This document shows positions 1-9,002 of a stretch of DNA of 44,639 bases, piece after piece. Position 1 is the stretch's first letter; every line of letters begins with the position of its first letter. The notes under the pieces are model-generated. The model searched no databases. It was not told where the DNA came from and saw only the letters and a list, made by a program, of their open reading frames with translations. This stretch comes from Vibrionaceae bacterium (GTDB lineage: Bacteria > Pseudomonadota > Gammaproteobacteria > Enterobacterales > Vibrionaceae). Where the stretch lies: contig JAAEZQ010000025.1 of the NCBI GenBank assembly GCA_018222805.1, positions 1-44,639 on the forward strand, given 5' to 3'. The translations under genes and the position numbers were made by a program.

Positions 1-1447
1 CCATGATGATTGGTGTATTGTCGTCTTCTGGCAGTTTGAAGTTGTTGTTGTGTTCAATAAACACTTTTACTTCACCGCCTTCTTCCAAGCGCTGAGCTAA
101 GAAGCTAGAAGCACCACCGTAACGCTTTTCCTCGTTGTGGTCATATTCAACCAAACCAACCGTCAAGTGTACTTCTTCATCTACTTCAGCCTGGCTTGAA
201 GCAATAGAGTAAAGACGAGGAGTTAGACGACGTAGTAAACCAACCAGTTCATCAGCGGTTAGCTTAGTCTTCTTCTCTGCCAGCACATCAACGATTTGCG
301 TGTTTGCAGAGTACTCACGTAGCTTGTCTTTATCTTCAACCAGCTTTTGCAGCTTCTTGCTACCAGATAGCTCGGCAAACTTGGTGACAAGTTGAGGGTT
401 AGACGTCGTGATTTCGAACTTGCTTACTAAAGCGCTGTGAATCGACAGGCTCTCGCCATCGACTTCTACGGTTTCAACGCCTGACAGACCGACTTTACCA
501 AGAATTGCATTTGCAAGTTCTGGGCTGTTTTCATACCACACACCTAACGCATCACCGGGTTGGTAAGTAAGACCAGAATCTTCCAGATCGATTTCGATAT
601 GGCGAACGTCTTTACCTGAGTCACGGCCAGTGATCTTTTGGCTGGTCAACAACGTTGCTGTGTATGGGTTCTGCTTGTTGTATTGAGAATGCGTTGCCGC
701 AGCTTGTCCAACAGGAAGTTGCACAACTTCTGCTTCGTTACCAGATGAAAGTGTTTCTTTCACTTTATCCAGCGCACTCTTACGCCATTCAGCAGCAGAC
801 GCTTCGTAGTCAACATCACAGTCGATACGGTCGATAAAAGGCTTAGCACCTAATTTTGATAGATAGGTATCGAAGTCTTTACCTGTTTGACAGAAGAACT
901 CATAGCTAGAATCACCAAGCGCGATTACACCGTACTGAAGGTTAGGCAGCTTAGGCGCTTTCTTGGATTGCAAAAACTCATGCAGTTCAATCGCGTTATC
1001 TGGCGCTTCGCCTTCACCATTCGTAGACGCGACGAAGATAACGTGCGTTTCTTTGGCTAAGTTTTTGACTTTGTAATCGCTGGCATCAAACAGTTCAACG
1101 GCAATACCTTCTGCTTTTGCTTCTTGCTCTAATGCTTCAGCAACACCTTTGGCGTTACCGGTTTGAGAAGCAAAAATAATACTCAGTTTACCTGCTGGTT
1201 TTGCTGAGACAGCGGCGGCAGCTTGCGTAATTGGTGTAGCAGCTGCACTTGGTTGATTTTGAGCCAAACCCCAGAAGTATCCACTGACCCAAGCAAGTTG
1301 CTGTGAAGACAACCCAGAGACAGTGTGTTGGAGTGAATTAAATTGTTGGTCATTCAGCGGGCTAGCGATTGGAGGAACTCCCCCTTGCCCGTTACTATCA
1401 TCAGACACATTATTATTGTGTGAATACTCATTCTTTTGAAAAGACAT
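1..1447 (-). CDS. cysJ: Sulfite reductase flavoprotein alpha subunit, C-terminus cut by window edge
   Basis: CysJ passes electrons from NADPH through FAD and FMN to the CysI hemoprotein, which reduces sulfite to sulfide in cysteine synthesis. About 482 codons are visible from an ATG at 1447. After a Ser/Asn/Gln-rich N-terminus comes a flavodoxin domain (FMN-loop motif [11 protein letters not shown], then [12 protein letters not shown] and [13 protein letters not shown]). The FAD-binding domain follows, with the RLYSIASS signature typical of ferredoxin-reductase-like FAD sites. The family is near 600 aa, so roughly the last 120 residues (the NADP-binding end) lie outside the window. The reading frame is intact. 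cysI would be expected next on the minus strand but is not visible. The 117-bp gap upstream should carry the promoter; I could not recognise a CysB site. Confidence 0.95.
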   Translation of the reverse strand, partial: MSFQKNEYSHNNNVSDDSNGQGGVPPIASPLNDQQFNSLQHTVSGLSSQQLAWVSGYFWGLAQNQPSAAATPITQAAAAVSAKPAGKLSIIFASQTGNAKGVAEALEQEAKAEGIAVELFDASDYKVKNLAKETHVIFVASTNGEGEAPDNAIELHEFLQSKKAPKLPNLQYGVIALGDSSYEFFCQTGKDFDTYLSKLGAKPFIDRIDCDVDYEASAAEWRKSALDKVKETLSSGNEAEVVQLPVGQAAATHSQYNKQNPYTATLLTSQKITGRDSGKDVRHIEIDLEDSGLTYQPGDALGVWYENSPELANAILGKVGLSGVETVEVDGESLSIHSALVSKFEITTSNPQLVTKFAELSGSKKLQKLVEDKDKLREYSANTQIVDVLAEKKTKLTADELVGLLRRLTPRLYSIASSQAEVDEEVHLTVGLVEYDHNEEKRYGGASSFLAQRLEEGGEVKVFIEHNNNFKLPEDDNTPIIM

Positions 1448-1564
1448 TATCACGACATCCCTATTCATTGCGTGACGATAGAGTACCCACTCTCCTTAAT
1501 AACAAGAAAGAATAGAAGTGAATGTTTTATAACTTTTTGGAAGTAAGAACGGCTTAGTTTTTGC

Positions 1565-1795
1565 TCATCGGTCTTCAATACGGACTTGTTGAAACCCTAC
1601 CGCCATCGCCGATTTTGATGCAGCATCCAAATCTTCATAAAGACATTCTTCACCATGATTGTCTGTCAGAAACACGAATCCACCTCGTGCATGCCTGAAC
1701 TCTACAACCCAACCACCCTCTTGGATGGACGGTTCAATAATGGCTTCCACAAGCTGGTTTTCACGAAATAGATGTCTTAGTTCATTTATTGTCAT
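1565..1795 (-). CDS. Small conserved-looking protein of unknown function (76 aa)
   Basis: I do not recognise a function. The product is soluble and acidic, with no signal peptide or membrane segment. It begins with a short amphipathic helix (TINELRHLF) and then has a beta-rich core (AIIEPSIQEGGWVVEFRH, GGFVFLTDNHGEEC) and a final helix-strand. It looks like a compact single domain, not a shadow of another gene. A good ribosome-binding site (AGGGAT) lies about 6 nt before the ATG, which supports translation. It stands alone between cysJ and the outer-membrane barrel gene on the same strand. I vaguely associate this type of sequence with small hypothetical proteins of Vibrio and Pseudomonas but will not assign a role. 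Confidence 0.7.
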   Translation of the reverse strand: MTINELRHLFRENQLVEAIIEPSIQEGGWVVEFRHARGGFVFLTDNHGEECLYEDLDAASKSAMAVGFQQVRIEDR

Positions 1796-1897
1796 CGCTA
1801 TCCCTGCTCCAACTTTTCACATTGATCCTAGATAAGCATGGTCTAACTGGAGAAAATAGGCAGAAAAATTCGATTACATATAACGAAGAGGTATAAA

Positions 1898-1924
1898 AAA
1901 ACGCCACTTATAAAGCGACGTTTT
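1898..1924 (-). terminator. Rho-independent terminator of the outer-membrane barrel gene
   Basis: Read on the minus strand this is a 12-bp stem with two G-U wobbles and a 3-nt loop, followed by a run of seven T. It starts about 30 nt past the stop codon of the upstream barrel gene, so it ends that transcript before the 76-aa gene. Confidence 0.75.
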
Positions 1925-1955
1925 AAAGCATTTAAAGTAAGTGCTGTTGTTCGGC

Positions 1956-2615
1956 TTAGAAGGTGTATTCAGCACTCAAGAAAAAACCATCAGCAAAAAT
2001 AAACTCTTTACCTAAGCTGGAGAGAAACTGTTCCGACTCTAAGTCTATTACTCGATAGCCACCACGAAATGCCAGTTGGTTGTCTTGTAAAGGCAATTTG
2101 TATTGAATGCCTGCCATTAGGTCAGTGCTTTTAATTCCTTTACTGTCACCAAAGTTCATTTCACCAATCACATCAAAGTGGGTATTTGGAACGGTTATTT
2201 CCGCATAGCCATACCACGCCCAAATTAGGTCATCAAAGTCTTCAGTACGAGGAGAGGTGCCCGCATCAATGTACTTAGTATCACTTAAATTACTGAAAGT
2301 AACGCCAGCATCAAAGTGTAATAAATCATGCACTAACACTTGGTAATAAAGCGTCACATCTACTTTATCAAAGCCCATGTAATCAGCATCAATACTGGTA
2401 TATCGCAGGCGTGCATTTGGAACGTATTTTACGTCGTGTTCGATTGCGGCATAGAGTGCGCCAGTCGTACTACTATCTCTTCTGACTTCGTTAACTTTTG
2501 TATCTGCCGCCCAGACATCCACGCCAACTTTAGTCGAAACAGAAGACTCAGCGAAAACAGGAAAAGTGGCTGCCAACGATAATGCCGTTAAAGCGATAGT
2601 CGCTTTATTTGTCAT
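1956..2615 (-). CDS. Putative outer-membrane beta-barrel protein, TIGR04219-like
   Basis: This 219-aa protein has a clear signal peptide: TNKATIALTALSLAATFPVFA with cleavage predicted after VFA, before ESS. The mature part is made of alternating polar/hydrophobic strands (for example VDVTLYYQVLVHDLLHFDAGVTF and QLAFRGGYRVIDL). It ends in an aromatic residue (AEYTF), the usual C-terminal signature for insertion by the BAM complex. Length and repeats fit the TIGR04219 family of roughly 220-aa barrels of gammaproteobacteria, whose function is unknown. GGAG lies 11 nt before the ATG, an acceptable but long spacing. It is monocistronic: a terminator follows at 1898-1924 and pspG upstream is about 100 bp away. 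Family assignment is from recollection; the outer-membrane location is better supported. Confidence 0.75.
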   Translation of the reverse strand: MTNKATIALTALSLAATFPVFAESSVSTKVGVDVWAADTKVNEVRRDSSTTGALYAAIEHDVKYVPNARLRYTSIDADYMGFDKVDVTLYYQVLVHDLLHFDAGVTFSNLSDTKYIDAGTSPRTEDFDDLIWAWYGYAEITVPNTHFDVIGEMNFGDSKGIKSTDLMAGIQYKLPLQDNQLAFRGGYRVIDLESEQFLSSLGKEFIFADGFFLSAEYTF

Positions 2616-2715
2616 GTAGTTTGTACTCCGAGATAGCTGATATTCAACAATAAGAACATGAGAGAAAATATATCATAATCCCATGCTCCTCTATCAACTA
2701 AATCGCCATAGCCTT

Positions 2716-2931
2716 CTATTTACAACGAGGTTGAGCCACAACGTTTTTAAAAAACCAAATACCGAGTGCGATGACAATTAGCCAAGGTAATAGTTTTAGT
2801 ACGGCACCAATCATACCCAGTAAGAACATCACAACCAGAGCAATACCCGTTGCCGCGAACACCGTCACCATCGTGATACCTGTGACTAACAAGGTCGCCG
2901 CAAAAACTAAAATAAAGATCAGCTCCAACAT
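2716..2931 (-). CDS. pspG: Phage shock protein G, inner membrane
   Basis: PspG is a small inner-membrane effector of the phage-shock envelope-stress response. The protein (71 aa from the ATG at 2931) starts MLELIFILVFAATLLVTGI and has two or three hydrophobic segments, then the motif LKLLPWLIVIALGIWFFK, which matches the LLPWLL region of E. coli PspG. The frame is open to an upstream ATG at 2949. I chose 2931 because GGAG sits 8 nt before it and because the predicted sigma-54 start site (about 2953) would leave almost no leader for the upstream codon. It lies next to dusA, as in E. coli. Expression is probably controlled by PspF with sigma-54. Confidence 0.88.
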   Translation of the reverse strand: MLELIFILVFAATLLVTGITMVTVFAATGIALVVMFLLGMIGAVLKLLPWLIVIALGIWFFKNVVAQPRCK

Positions 2932-2963
2932 AATTAATTCTCCATACATTTTTCCAGTAACAG

Positions 2964-2979
2964 AGCAGTTAACATGCCA
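2964..2979 (-). promoter_or_regulatory. Sigma-54 promoter of pspG
   Basis: The minus strand reads TGGCATGTTAACTGCT. Compared with the consensus TGGCAC-N5-TTGCW, the GG (-24) and GC (-12) dinucleotides are present at exactly the required spacing, with only two changes (C to T, T to C). The implied start is near 2953, some 22 nt before the pspG start codon, leaving just room for the GGAG ribosome-binding site. PspF-dependent sigma-54 control of pspG is known in enterobacteria. I could not identify the PspF upstream sites by eye. Confidence 0.8.
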
Positions 2980-3021
2980 ACTTACAAAAACAATCCAACA
3001 TACTGATATATATATAAAATA

Positions 3022-3050
3022 AAGCCAGAGGCATTTCTACGCTCTGGCTT
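3022..3050 (-). terminator. Probable terminator of dusA
   Basis: A 9-bp perfect stem (AAGCCAGAG / CTCTGGCTT) with an 11-nt loop lies 44 nt past the dusA stop. On the minus strand it is followed by TATTTTAT, a T-rich but imperfect tail. It separates dusA from the sigma-54-driven pspG. Confidence 0.65.
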
Positions 3051-3093
3051 GACCACTCTTCGACTGGTAATTTAAACCAACCACTGGCGAATT

Positions 3094-4074
3094 TTACACA
3101 TTCAGTTCTTTTGGAATCTTCGCAAGCGCGTCTTGCAGAACTTCTAACCCCGAGCCAGGTTTATGCGCATTTTCACTGATGTGACGACGCCACTGACGAG
3201 CACCCGGCATACTCTGGAATAAGCCCAACATATGGCGAGTGATATGACCAAGGTATGCACCTTTTGCGAGTTGAGCCTCAATATAAGGGTACATCTCTTC
3301 CACAATTTCACTACGCTTTTTCACTGGCGCACTTGAACCAAATAGCTCTTGATCTACCGAGGCAAGTATATACGGGCTTTGATAAGCTTCACGGCCAATC
3401 ATCACACCATCAAGATGTTGTAGATGTGCTTTCGCTTCTTCTAACGATTTTACGCCGCCATTGATGGCGATAGTTAGATGAGAGAAGTCTTTCTTCAATT
3501 GGTATGCACGTGGGTAATCCAGTGGTGGAATCTCGCGGTTTTCTTTCGGACTAAGACCACTTAACCAAGCTTTACGCGCGTGAATGGTAAACTGCTCACA
3601 CCCACCCTTCTCAGCCACGAGAGAAACAAAATCAGTCAGAAATTCGTACGAGTCTTGATCATCAATACCAATACGCGTTTTCACCGTTACAGGTACATCA
3701 ACCACCTCTTTCATCGCGGCAACACAGTCTGCAACCAACTGAGGCTCCGCCATCAAACAAGCACCAAAGCGGCCGTTTTGCACACGATCAGATGGACAAC
3801 CCACATTCAGATTGATCTCATCATAACCACGCTCTTGGGCAAGCTTGGCACACTTAGCCAGATCTTCTGGGTTAGATCCACCCAATTGAAGGGCTAACGG
3901 ATGCTCCTCTTCGTTGTAAGCAAGAAAGTCTCCTTTTCCATGAATGATCGCGCCTGTGGTCACCATTTCAGTGTACAGCAGGGTTTCTTTGGTCATTAAG
4001 CGATGGAAGTAGCGACAATGACGATCGGTCCAATCTAACATTGGTGCTACAGAGAGCCTGCAAGAATGAGTCAT
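3094..4074 (-). CDS. dusA: tRNA-dihydrouridine synthase A
   Basis: DusA is an FMN enzyme that reduces uridines 20 and 20a in the D-loop of tRNAs using NADPH. The 326-aa product has the family start ([22 protein letters not shown]), the FMN-barrel segment [17 protein letters not shown], and the catalytic cysteine in [20 protein letters not shown]. Also present are [19 protein letters not shown] and [12 protein letters not shown], all typical of the TIM-barrel. The C-terminal helical tRNA-binding part ([25 protein letters not shown]) is present, so it is full length. The dusA-pspG neighbourhood is the same as in E. coli. It is transcribed divergently from zur across a 345-bp gap. Confidence 0.96.
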   Translation of the reverse strand: MTHSCRLSVAPMLDWTDRHCRYFHRLMTKETLLYTEMVTTGAIIHGKGDFLAYNEEEHPLALQLGGSNPEDLAKCAKLAQERGYDEINLNVGCPSDRVQNGRFGACLMAEPQLVADCVAAMKEVVDVPVTVKTRIGIDDQDSYEFLTDFVSLVAEKGGCEQFTIHARKAWLSGLSPKENREIPPLDYPRAYQLKKDFSHLTIAINGGVKSLEEAKAHLQHLDGVMIGREAYQSPYILASVDQELFGSSAPVKKRSEIVEEMYPYIEAQLAKGAYLGHITRHMLGLFQSMPGARQWRRHISENAHKPGSGLEVLQDALAKIPKELNV

Positions 4075-4419
4075 GATTTCAACACCCGTATTTATGTTAC
4101 CAAGGTCGAGCGCAGCAGTACGCCCAAAAAATAAGTCGGGTATTGTATACCCAAGTCACCTCAAGGTGCTAGTTTCCGCGAGAATATCTTGGGTATAACG
4201 CCACAATGCAATTGATGTGAGTATTGCCCACCTGCCATAGAAAAAAGATAGAGGAAAACAATTTCTACACCATCATGCCATTCTGTTGTGACCACTTCGT
4301 CACGGTACGAAGAGCGATTTGCTTTAATTCATGATTTTCGCAGTGATAGTAGGTAAAATGAAACATCTCTGTACGAACTTTGTATAGAAACAATTTATAA
4401 TAGAGCACTTCCAATAGTT
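4075..4419. other. 345-bp dusA-zur intergenic region
   Basis: This is the divergent promoter region of dusA and zur. It holds one short palindromic repeat (see 4146-4197) on the dusA side and otherwise AT-rich DNA. I see no credible ORF, tRNA or terminator in it. No sequence close to the usual Zur palindrome was visible, so autoregulation by Zur cannot be argued from this sequence. Confidence 0.6.
4146..4197. repeat. Short palindromic intergenic repeat with TATACCCAAG ends
   Basis: The unit begins TATACCCAAG and ends CTTGGGTATA, a perfect 10-bp terminal inverted repeat enclosing about 32 bp. Inside is a small CACCTCAAGGTG palindrome. The shape is that of a dispersed bacterial intergenic repeat (REP/ERIC-like). 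I recall similar ATACCCAAG-ended palindromes scattered in Vibrio genomes, but only one copy lies in this window. Confidence 0.65.
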
Positions 4420-4878
4420 ATGGTGAAAGGTTTGAGCCCAACAATCATTGAACAAGTTGAAAATATCTGCGCCGAGCGCGGAGTAAGATTGACTCCCCAG
4501 CGCCGACGAGTGTTTGAACTTATCTGTTCTAATCGCAGTGCATCAAGTGCGTATGAGCTATTGGAGCAACTAAAAGAGAGTGAACCACAGGCTAAACCTC
4601 CTACGGTGTACCGAGCTCTGGAGTTTCTTCTCGAGCAAGGCTTTATCCATCGAGTGGAATCGACTAATAGTTTTATAACTTGTTGTTCTTTCAATACGCA
4701 ACAGCACTTTTTTCAATTACTAATCTGTGATAAATGTGGGGCTGTTGTTGAACTCGAAGACGAGGACTTGATCTCCGCGTTAGCTAAGAATGCTGAAAAA
4801 TATGGCTTCAAACTAACCAATCAGGTCATTGAAACGCACGGTGAATGTCAGTCCTGTGCCTCCGAAACGAAAGAATAA
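4420..4878 (+). CDS. zur: Zinc uptake regulator, Fur family
   Basis: Zur is a zinc-sensing repressor of zinc-uptake genes. The 152-aa protein has the Fur-family winged helix (GVRLTPQRRRVFELI, then SAYELLEQLK and the recognition helix PPTVYRALEFLLEQGFIHRVES). That last segment is nearly identical to E. coli Zur and distinguishes it from Fur. The dimerisation domain carries two cysteine pairs for structural zinc, C103/C106 (CDKC) and C143/C146 (CQSC), plus H140. The His-rich tail of E. coli Zur is missing; the protein ends at SETKE. The ATG at 4420 has a weak ribosome-binding site. A chemotaxis-type gene follows after only 15 nt and is probably co-transcribed. Confidence 0.93.
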   Translation: MVKGLSPTIIEQVENICAERGVRLTPQRRRVFELICSNRSASSAYELLEQLKESEPQAKPPTVYRALEFLLEQGFIHRVESTNSFITCCSFNTQQHFFQLLICDKCGAVVELEDEDLISALAKNAEKYGFKLTNQVIETHGECQSCASETKE

Positions 4879-4893
4879 GTATAGAAGACCGAT

Positions 4894-5355
4894 ATGCGCG
4901 CTGAATTTGTAAACCCGTTTTTAGCTTCCTTAATGAATGTGCTAAAAACTATGGCTTCTCTGGATCTGAAGCCTCAAAAGCCTCGAATCAAAAAAGATGA
5001 AATAGCACGAGGGGATGTTTCAGGTTTGATTGGCATGGTTGGTCCGCAAACTCGTGGCTCAATGTCGATTACCTTCGATGAAGCGTTAGCACTGGAAATC
5101 ATGCAAAACATGCTTGGTGAGCGCCCTAACGGACTTAATGAAGAAGTAACCGATATGGTGGGTGAGATCACCAACATGGTGACTGGCGGAGCAAAACGAA
5201 TTCTGGCTGAGAGTGGATTTGATTTTGATATGGCAACGCCGGTTGTGGTCTCTGGCCGGGGCCATACTATTCGTCACAAGTGTGAAGGCTCGATTATTAT
5301 CATGCCTTTCTCCTCGCAATGGGGAAATGCCTTTATCGAGATTTGCTTCGAATAG
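4894..5355 (+). CDS. CheX-family CheY-P phosphatase-like protein
   Basis: CheX proteins dephosphorylate CheY-type receivers. The 153-aa product has the CheX-like start MRAEFVNPFLASLMNVLKTMA and a beta-sheet segment (VSGLIGMVGPQTRGSMSITFDEALALEIMQNMLGE). The helix EVTDMVGEITNMVTGGAKRIL contains the E-x-x-N pair (E91, N94) that acts as catalytic acid and amide in the CheC/CheX/FliY family. It is a single-domain protein with no receiver attached. The gene sits 15 nt after zur and before a shared terminator, with no flagellar or chemotaxis neighbour. Its partner receiver therefore cannot be inferred here. I am confident of the family, less so of the biological role. Confidence 0.88.
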   Translation: MRAEFVNPFLASLMNVLKTMASLDLKPQKPRIKKDEIARGDVSGLIGMVGPQTRGSMSITFDEALALEIMQNMLGERPNGLNEEVTDMVGEITNMVTGGAKRILAESGFDFDMATPVVVSGRGHTIRHKCEGSIIIMPFSSQWGNAFIEICFE

Positions 5356-5405
5356 CCATCACCGTTAATTGAGTTTCAGTAACCGGCTAGGCTCAAAAGA
5401 GACAA

Positions 5406-5431
5406 AAAAGGTCAGCAATCGCTGACCTTTT
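5406..5431. terminator. Bidirectional terminator between cheX and pgi
   Basis: A perfect 11-bp stem (AAAAGGTCAGC / GCTGACCTTTT) with a 4-nt loop lies between the convergent cheX-like gene and pgi. A-rich and T-rich flanks on either side let it work in both directions. Confidence 0.9.
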
Positions 5432-5447
5432 CTATTCTAATCGTTCA

Positions 5448-7100
5448 TTACGCTTTGAAAGCTTTGAATGCGTTGATCAGACCATTTGTAGAGCTATCGT
5501 GTGTGCTGATTTCAGACTCATCAGCTAGCTCTGGTAGGATTTGGTTCGCTAGCTGTTTACCCAGCTCAACACCCCATTGGTCAAAGCTGAAGATGTTCCA
5601 AATAACACCTTGTACGAAGATCTTGTGCTCGTACATTGCGATTAGGTTACCTAGCGTGCGAGGCGTGATCTGCTTAACCAGAATTGAGTTTGTTGGGCGG
5701 TTACCTTCAAACACTTTGAACGGTGCAATTTCCGCGACTTCTTCTGCATTTTTACCAGATAGTACCAACTCTTCTTTTACCGTCTCTTCACTCTTACCAA
5801 AAGCAAGTGCTTCAGTTTGTGCGAAGAAGTTCGACATCAGTTTCTGATGGTGATCGCTTGCTGGGTTGTGGCTGATTGCAGGTGCAATGAAGTCACATGG
5901 GATCAGCTTAGTACCTTGGTGGATTAGCTGGTAGAACGCGTGCTGACCGTTTGTACCCGGCTCGCCCCAGATGATTGGGCCAGTTTGGTAAGTTACTGCG
6001 TTACCGTCACGATCAACGTATTTACCGTTTGATTCCATGTTACCTTGCTGGAAGTACGCAGCGAAACGGTGCATGTACTGATCGTAAGGTAGGATAGCTT
6101 CAGATTCCGCGCCGTGGAAGTTGTTGTACCAAATGCCGATAAGGGCAAGAATCACAGGGATGTTGCTTTCCAGCTCATTTGATACAAAGTGCTTATCCAT
6201 CTCGTGAGCGCCATCAAGCAGCTCGACGAAGTTGTCATAGCCAACCGCCAAAGCGATTGAAAGACCAATAGCAGACCATAGCGAGTAACGACCGCCAACC
6301 CAGTCCCAGAACTCAAACATGTTGTCTGTGTCGATACCGAACTCAGAAACTGCAGTCGCGTTAGTTGAAAGTGCCGCGAAGTGCTTAGCAACGTGTGCTT
6401 GGTCGCCAGCAGTCTCAAGGAACCAATCACGAGCAGAATGCGCGTTAGTCATGGTCTCTTGAGTAGTAAATGTTTTAGAAGCGATCAGGAATAGTGTAGT
6501 TTCTGGATCGACTTTCTTCAGTGTTTCAACGATGTGCGTACCATCAACGTTGGACACGAAATGTAGATTTAGATGGTTTTTGTACGGTGCCAGTGCTTCC
6601 GTCACCATGTAAGGACCAAGGTCAGAACCGCCGATACCGATGTTTACGATATCTGTAATTGCTTTACCGGTGTAACCTTTCCATTCACCGCCAATCACAC
6701 GGTCTGTGAAAGACTTAATTTTTTCCAGAACGGCGTTCACAGCTGGCATAACGTCTTCACCATCAACCATTACTGGCGTGTTAGTGCGGTTACGTAGTGC
6801 AGTGTGAAGAACAGCACGCCCTTCTGTTTGGTTGATTGCTTCACCACTGAACATCGCTTCGATTGCAGATTTAAGCTCAGTCTCTTTAGCAAGAGTGAAC
6901 AGGTGCTTCAGAGTTTCCTCGTTGATGAGGTTCTTTGAGTAGTCGACAAGAATGTCTGAGCCGAAACGTGCAGAGTATTTGTCAAAACGATCCGCGTCTT
7001 GAGCAAATAGCTCTTTTAGATCCATATCTTGTGCAGATTCGAAGTGCGCTGTTAACGCTTTCCAAGCTTGTGTTTGCGTTGGATTGATATTTTTCAACAT
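5448..7100 (-). CDS. pgi: Glucose-6-phosphate isomerase
   Basis: Pgi interconverts glucose-6-phosphate and fructose-6-phosphate in glycolysis and gluconeogenesis. The 550-aa length is the bacterial norm. The two PGI signatures are present: the phosphate-binding loop ([17 protein letters not shown]) and [13 protein letters not shown]. Also present are [38 protein letters not shown], and the C-terminal block [19 protein letters not shown] with the active-site lysine. It starts [13 protein letters not shown] as in other Vibrio and enteric enzymes. It is a single-gene unit ending in the terminator at 5406-5431. Confidence 0.98.
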   Translation of the reverse strand: MLKNINPTQTQAWKALTAHFESAQDMDLKELFAQDADRFDKYSARFGSDILVDYSKNLINEETLKHLFTLAKETELKSAIEAMFSGEAINQTEGRAVLHTALRNRTNTPVMVDGEDVMPAVNAVLEKIKSFTDRVIGGEWKGYTGKAITDIVNIGIGGSDLGPYMVTEALAPYKNHLNLHFVSNVDGTHIVETLKKVDPETTLFLIASKTFTTQETMTNAHSARDWFLETAGDQAHVAKHFAALSTNATAVSEFGIDTDNMFEFWDWVGGRYSLWSAIGLSIALAVGYDNFVELLDGAHEMDKHFVSNELESNIPVILALIGIWYNNFHGAESEAILPYDQYMHRFAAYFQQGNMESNGKYVDRDGNAVTYQTGPIIWGEPGTNGQHAFYQLIHQGTKLIPCDFIAPAISHNPASDHHQKLMSNFFAQTEALAFGKSEETVKEELVLSGKNAEEVAEIAPFKVFEGNRPTNSILVKQITPRTLGNLIAMYEHKIFVQGVIWNIFSFDQWGVELGKQLANQILPELADESEISTHDSSTNGLINAFKAFKA

Positions 7101-7406
7101 GGTCTTTATCCCGATGTTACAGTAGGTTCCATTCCTTACAGTCTAGCGAAAACTGTGGAATCCCCGATTTAGCAAAAAGAATTTAAATGTAGATGTTTGG
7201 GCGTTTTGCCACAAAACAAGTCTTTGTAATTTTTTTTCAGGCAACAATTATGACTGAGAGCATTTACCCTCACATTGAGTTAGGTCACGTTAGCTGCCCT
7301 GAATTTGAACAATTCATTCATAGGTATAGAATAATATCATCAAGTAATGACAGGCTCTAATTGGATCAGAATAGACGCCAATTTAAAAATGTCCAAAGGA
7401 ACGCGT
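7101..7406. other. 306-bp pgi-yjbQ divergent intergenic region
   Basis: It holds the promoters of pgi (minus) and yjbQ (plus). A short hairpin GTTTTG-CCA-CAAAAC lies at 7203-7217. A 36-codon ORF (7250-7360) is present but unsupported; see findings. No RNA gene or repeat was recognised. Confidence 0.55.
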
Positions 7407-7826
7407 ATGTGGACGCAAAAAACACTAAATTTAAAAGCAAGAAGTCGTGGTTTTCACCTGATTACTGATGAAATTGAACAACAATTACCGCAAATCAGAT
7501 CAGTTTCAGTAGGTTTGTTACACCTATTTATTCAGCATACCTCCGCCAGTCTCACCTTAAATGAGAACGCAGATCCCACCGTGCGTATGGATATGGAAGC
7601 GCATTTCAATAAGTATGTACCTGAGCGTGCCTCTTATTATCAGCATACCTATGAGGGTGATGACGACATGCCGGCGCACATTAAAGCATCACTACTTGGC
7701 AGTAGTGTGACGATCCCAATTGAGAATGGTCGCTTGGCGTTAGGCACATGGCAGGGAATTTACTTAGGTGAACACCGAGACTTTGGTGGCAGCCGTCGAA
7801 TTATTGCCACGATCAATGGTGAATAA
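7407..7826 (+). CDS. yjbQ: YjbQ family protein (UPF0047), thiamine phosphate synthase-like
   Basis: This 139-aa protein is very close to E. coli YjbQ, a member of the UPF0047 family with reported weak thiamine-phosphate synthase activity; its real physiological role is unsettled. Family motifs are [50 protein letters not shown] and [11 protein letters not shown]; the conserved His residues fit a metal site. The frame is open 20 codons further upstream. I chose the ATG at 7407 because AAAGGA lies 7 nt before it and the protein then starts MWTQKTL, aligned with the E. coli MWYQKTL start. It stands alone, convergent with alr. Confidence 0.9.
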   Translation: MWTQKTLNLKARSRGFHLITDEIEQQLPQIRSVSVGLLHLFIQHTSASLTLNENADPTVRMDMEAHFNKYVPERASYYQHTYEGDDDMPAHIKASLLGSSVTIPIENGRLALGTWQGIYLGEHRDFGGSRRIIATINGE

Positions 7827-7831
7827 AAAAA

Positions 7832-7859
7832 CAGGGGCTAACTCATTGGTTAGCCCCTG
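7832..7859. terminator. Terminator between yjbQ and alr
   Basis: A perfect 11-bp stem (CAGGGGCTAAC / GTTAGCCCCTG) with a 6-nt loop. The run of seven T is on the minus-strand side, so it is the better terminator for alr. On the plus strand the tail is only CTCTTA. Confidence 0.85.
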
Positions 7860-7912
7860 CTCTTATGATCTGAATGACTCTAAATAATTAAATGAGATGG
7901 TGTTGTTGTTGA

Positions 7913-8989
7913 TTACTTTGAATATTCCATTTCGACACGCGGCGTTAGCTTCGTCACTAACTCGTAAGCAATGGTGCCAATGTGGTTAGCCACTTCCTCA
8001 ACGGGTAACTCTTTCCCCCAAAGGATCGCTTCATCACTGACTTTATCTGTCGCATCCGGACCAAGATCAACGGTCAGCATATCCATCGACACCCGGCCGG
8101 CGATAGGCACTTTACGCCCGTTGACCCACACCGGAGTACCATTCGGCGCGCCTCTTGGGTAACCGTCGCCATAACCAACCGCAATCACGCCCACTTTGGT
8201 ATCTCGCTCGCTAGTCCAAGCCCCACCATAACCAACACTCTCGCCTTTTTTCACTTCACGCACTGCGATCAGGTGAGATTTAAGAGTCATTGCTGGTTGA
8301 TAACCTAAATCTTGTGCCGTTTTATCACAAAATGGAGATACACCATACATGATGATTCCCGGACGAACCCAATCAAGATGGCTTTGTGGCCATGCCAATA
8401 AACCCGCAGAGGCAGCCAGTGAACGCTCTCCATGACAGCTCTGCGTCAATGAGTTAAACAGTTCGATCTGTTTTGAAGTGATTTCACTGTCTAACTCGTC
8501 AGCGCAACCAAAGTGGCTCATGTAACGTAGTGGCTTGGCCACATTGGGACACTCTTTGAGACGAGAAACCAGTTCATCAAATTGCTCAGGACGTATACCC
8601 AGACGATGCATACCAGTGTCAATTTTGAGCCATACCACCACCGGAGTTTCTAGCTCGGCTTGTTCAAGAGCAATCAATTGCTCTTCACAATGCACAACGG
8701 TTTGGATGTTATTCGTCACCAAAACAGGTAAGTCCCCAGACGAATAAAACCCTTCTAATAACAAGATAGGCTTTACCACACCACAAGCGCGTAACTGTAA
8801 CGCCTCTTCAATCCGCGCAACACCAAAAGCATCGGCTTCACCAGCATGCTTTGCAACGTGACGCAAGCCATGACCATAACCGTTGGCTTTCACCACTGCC
8901 ATCACTTTGCTGTTTGGTGCTTGAGCTTTAACTCGGCGTAAATTGTGTTGCAACGCTGATAGGTCAATACACGCCTTCGCGGCTTTCAT
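7913..8989 (-). CDS. alr: Alanine racemase
   Basis: Alr is a PLP enzyme that makes D-alanine for peptidoglycan. The 358-aa protein has the PLP-lysine motif [13 protein letters not shown] near its N-terminus and the catalytic tyrosine region ([28 protein letters not shown]). The C-terminal domain includes [22 protein letters not shown]. The frame is open far upstream into dnaB (to 9166), but that extension is translated dnaB sequence. I place the start at the ATG at 8989 ([17 protein letters not shown]), which aligns with E. coli MQAATVVINRRALRHNL; an ATG at 8998 is the alternative. It follows dnaB by 13 nt and is probably translated from the same transcript, as in E. coli. Confidence 0.95.
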   Translation of the reverse strand: MKAAKACIDLSALQHNLRRVKAQAPNSKVMAVVKANGYGHGLRHVAKHAGEADAFGVARIEEALQLRACGVVKPILLLEGFYSSGDLPVLVTNNIQTVVHCEEQLIALEQAELETPVVVWLKIDTGMHRLGIRPEQFDELVSRLKECPNVAKPLRYMSHFGCADELDSEITSKQIELFNSLTQSCHGERSLAASAGLLAWPQSHLDWVRPGIIMYGVSPFCDKTAQDLGYQPAMTLKSHLIAVREVKKGESVGYGGAWTSERDTKVGVIAVGYGDGYPRGAPNGTPVWVNGRKVPIAGRVSMDMLTVDLGPDATDKVSDEAILWGKELPVEEVANHIGTIAYELVTKLTPRVEMEYSK

Positions 8990-9002
8990 GTAGCTCATGG
9001 CA

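Noticed and set aside
655..837. 60-codon plus-strand ORF inside cysJ
   Set aside because: Antisense shadow of the cysJ FAD-domain region, with no start signals.
4360..4419. Zur box in front of zur
   Set aside because: The AT-rich stretch near 4384-4405 is not a convincing match to the Zur palindrome.
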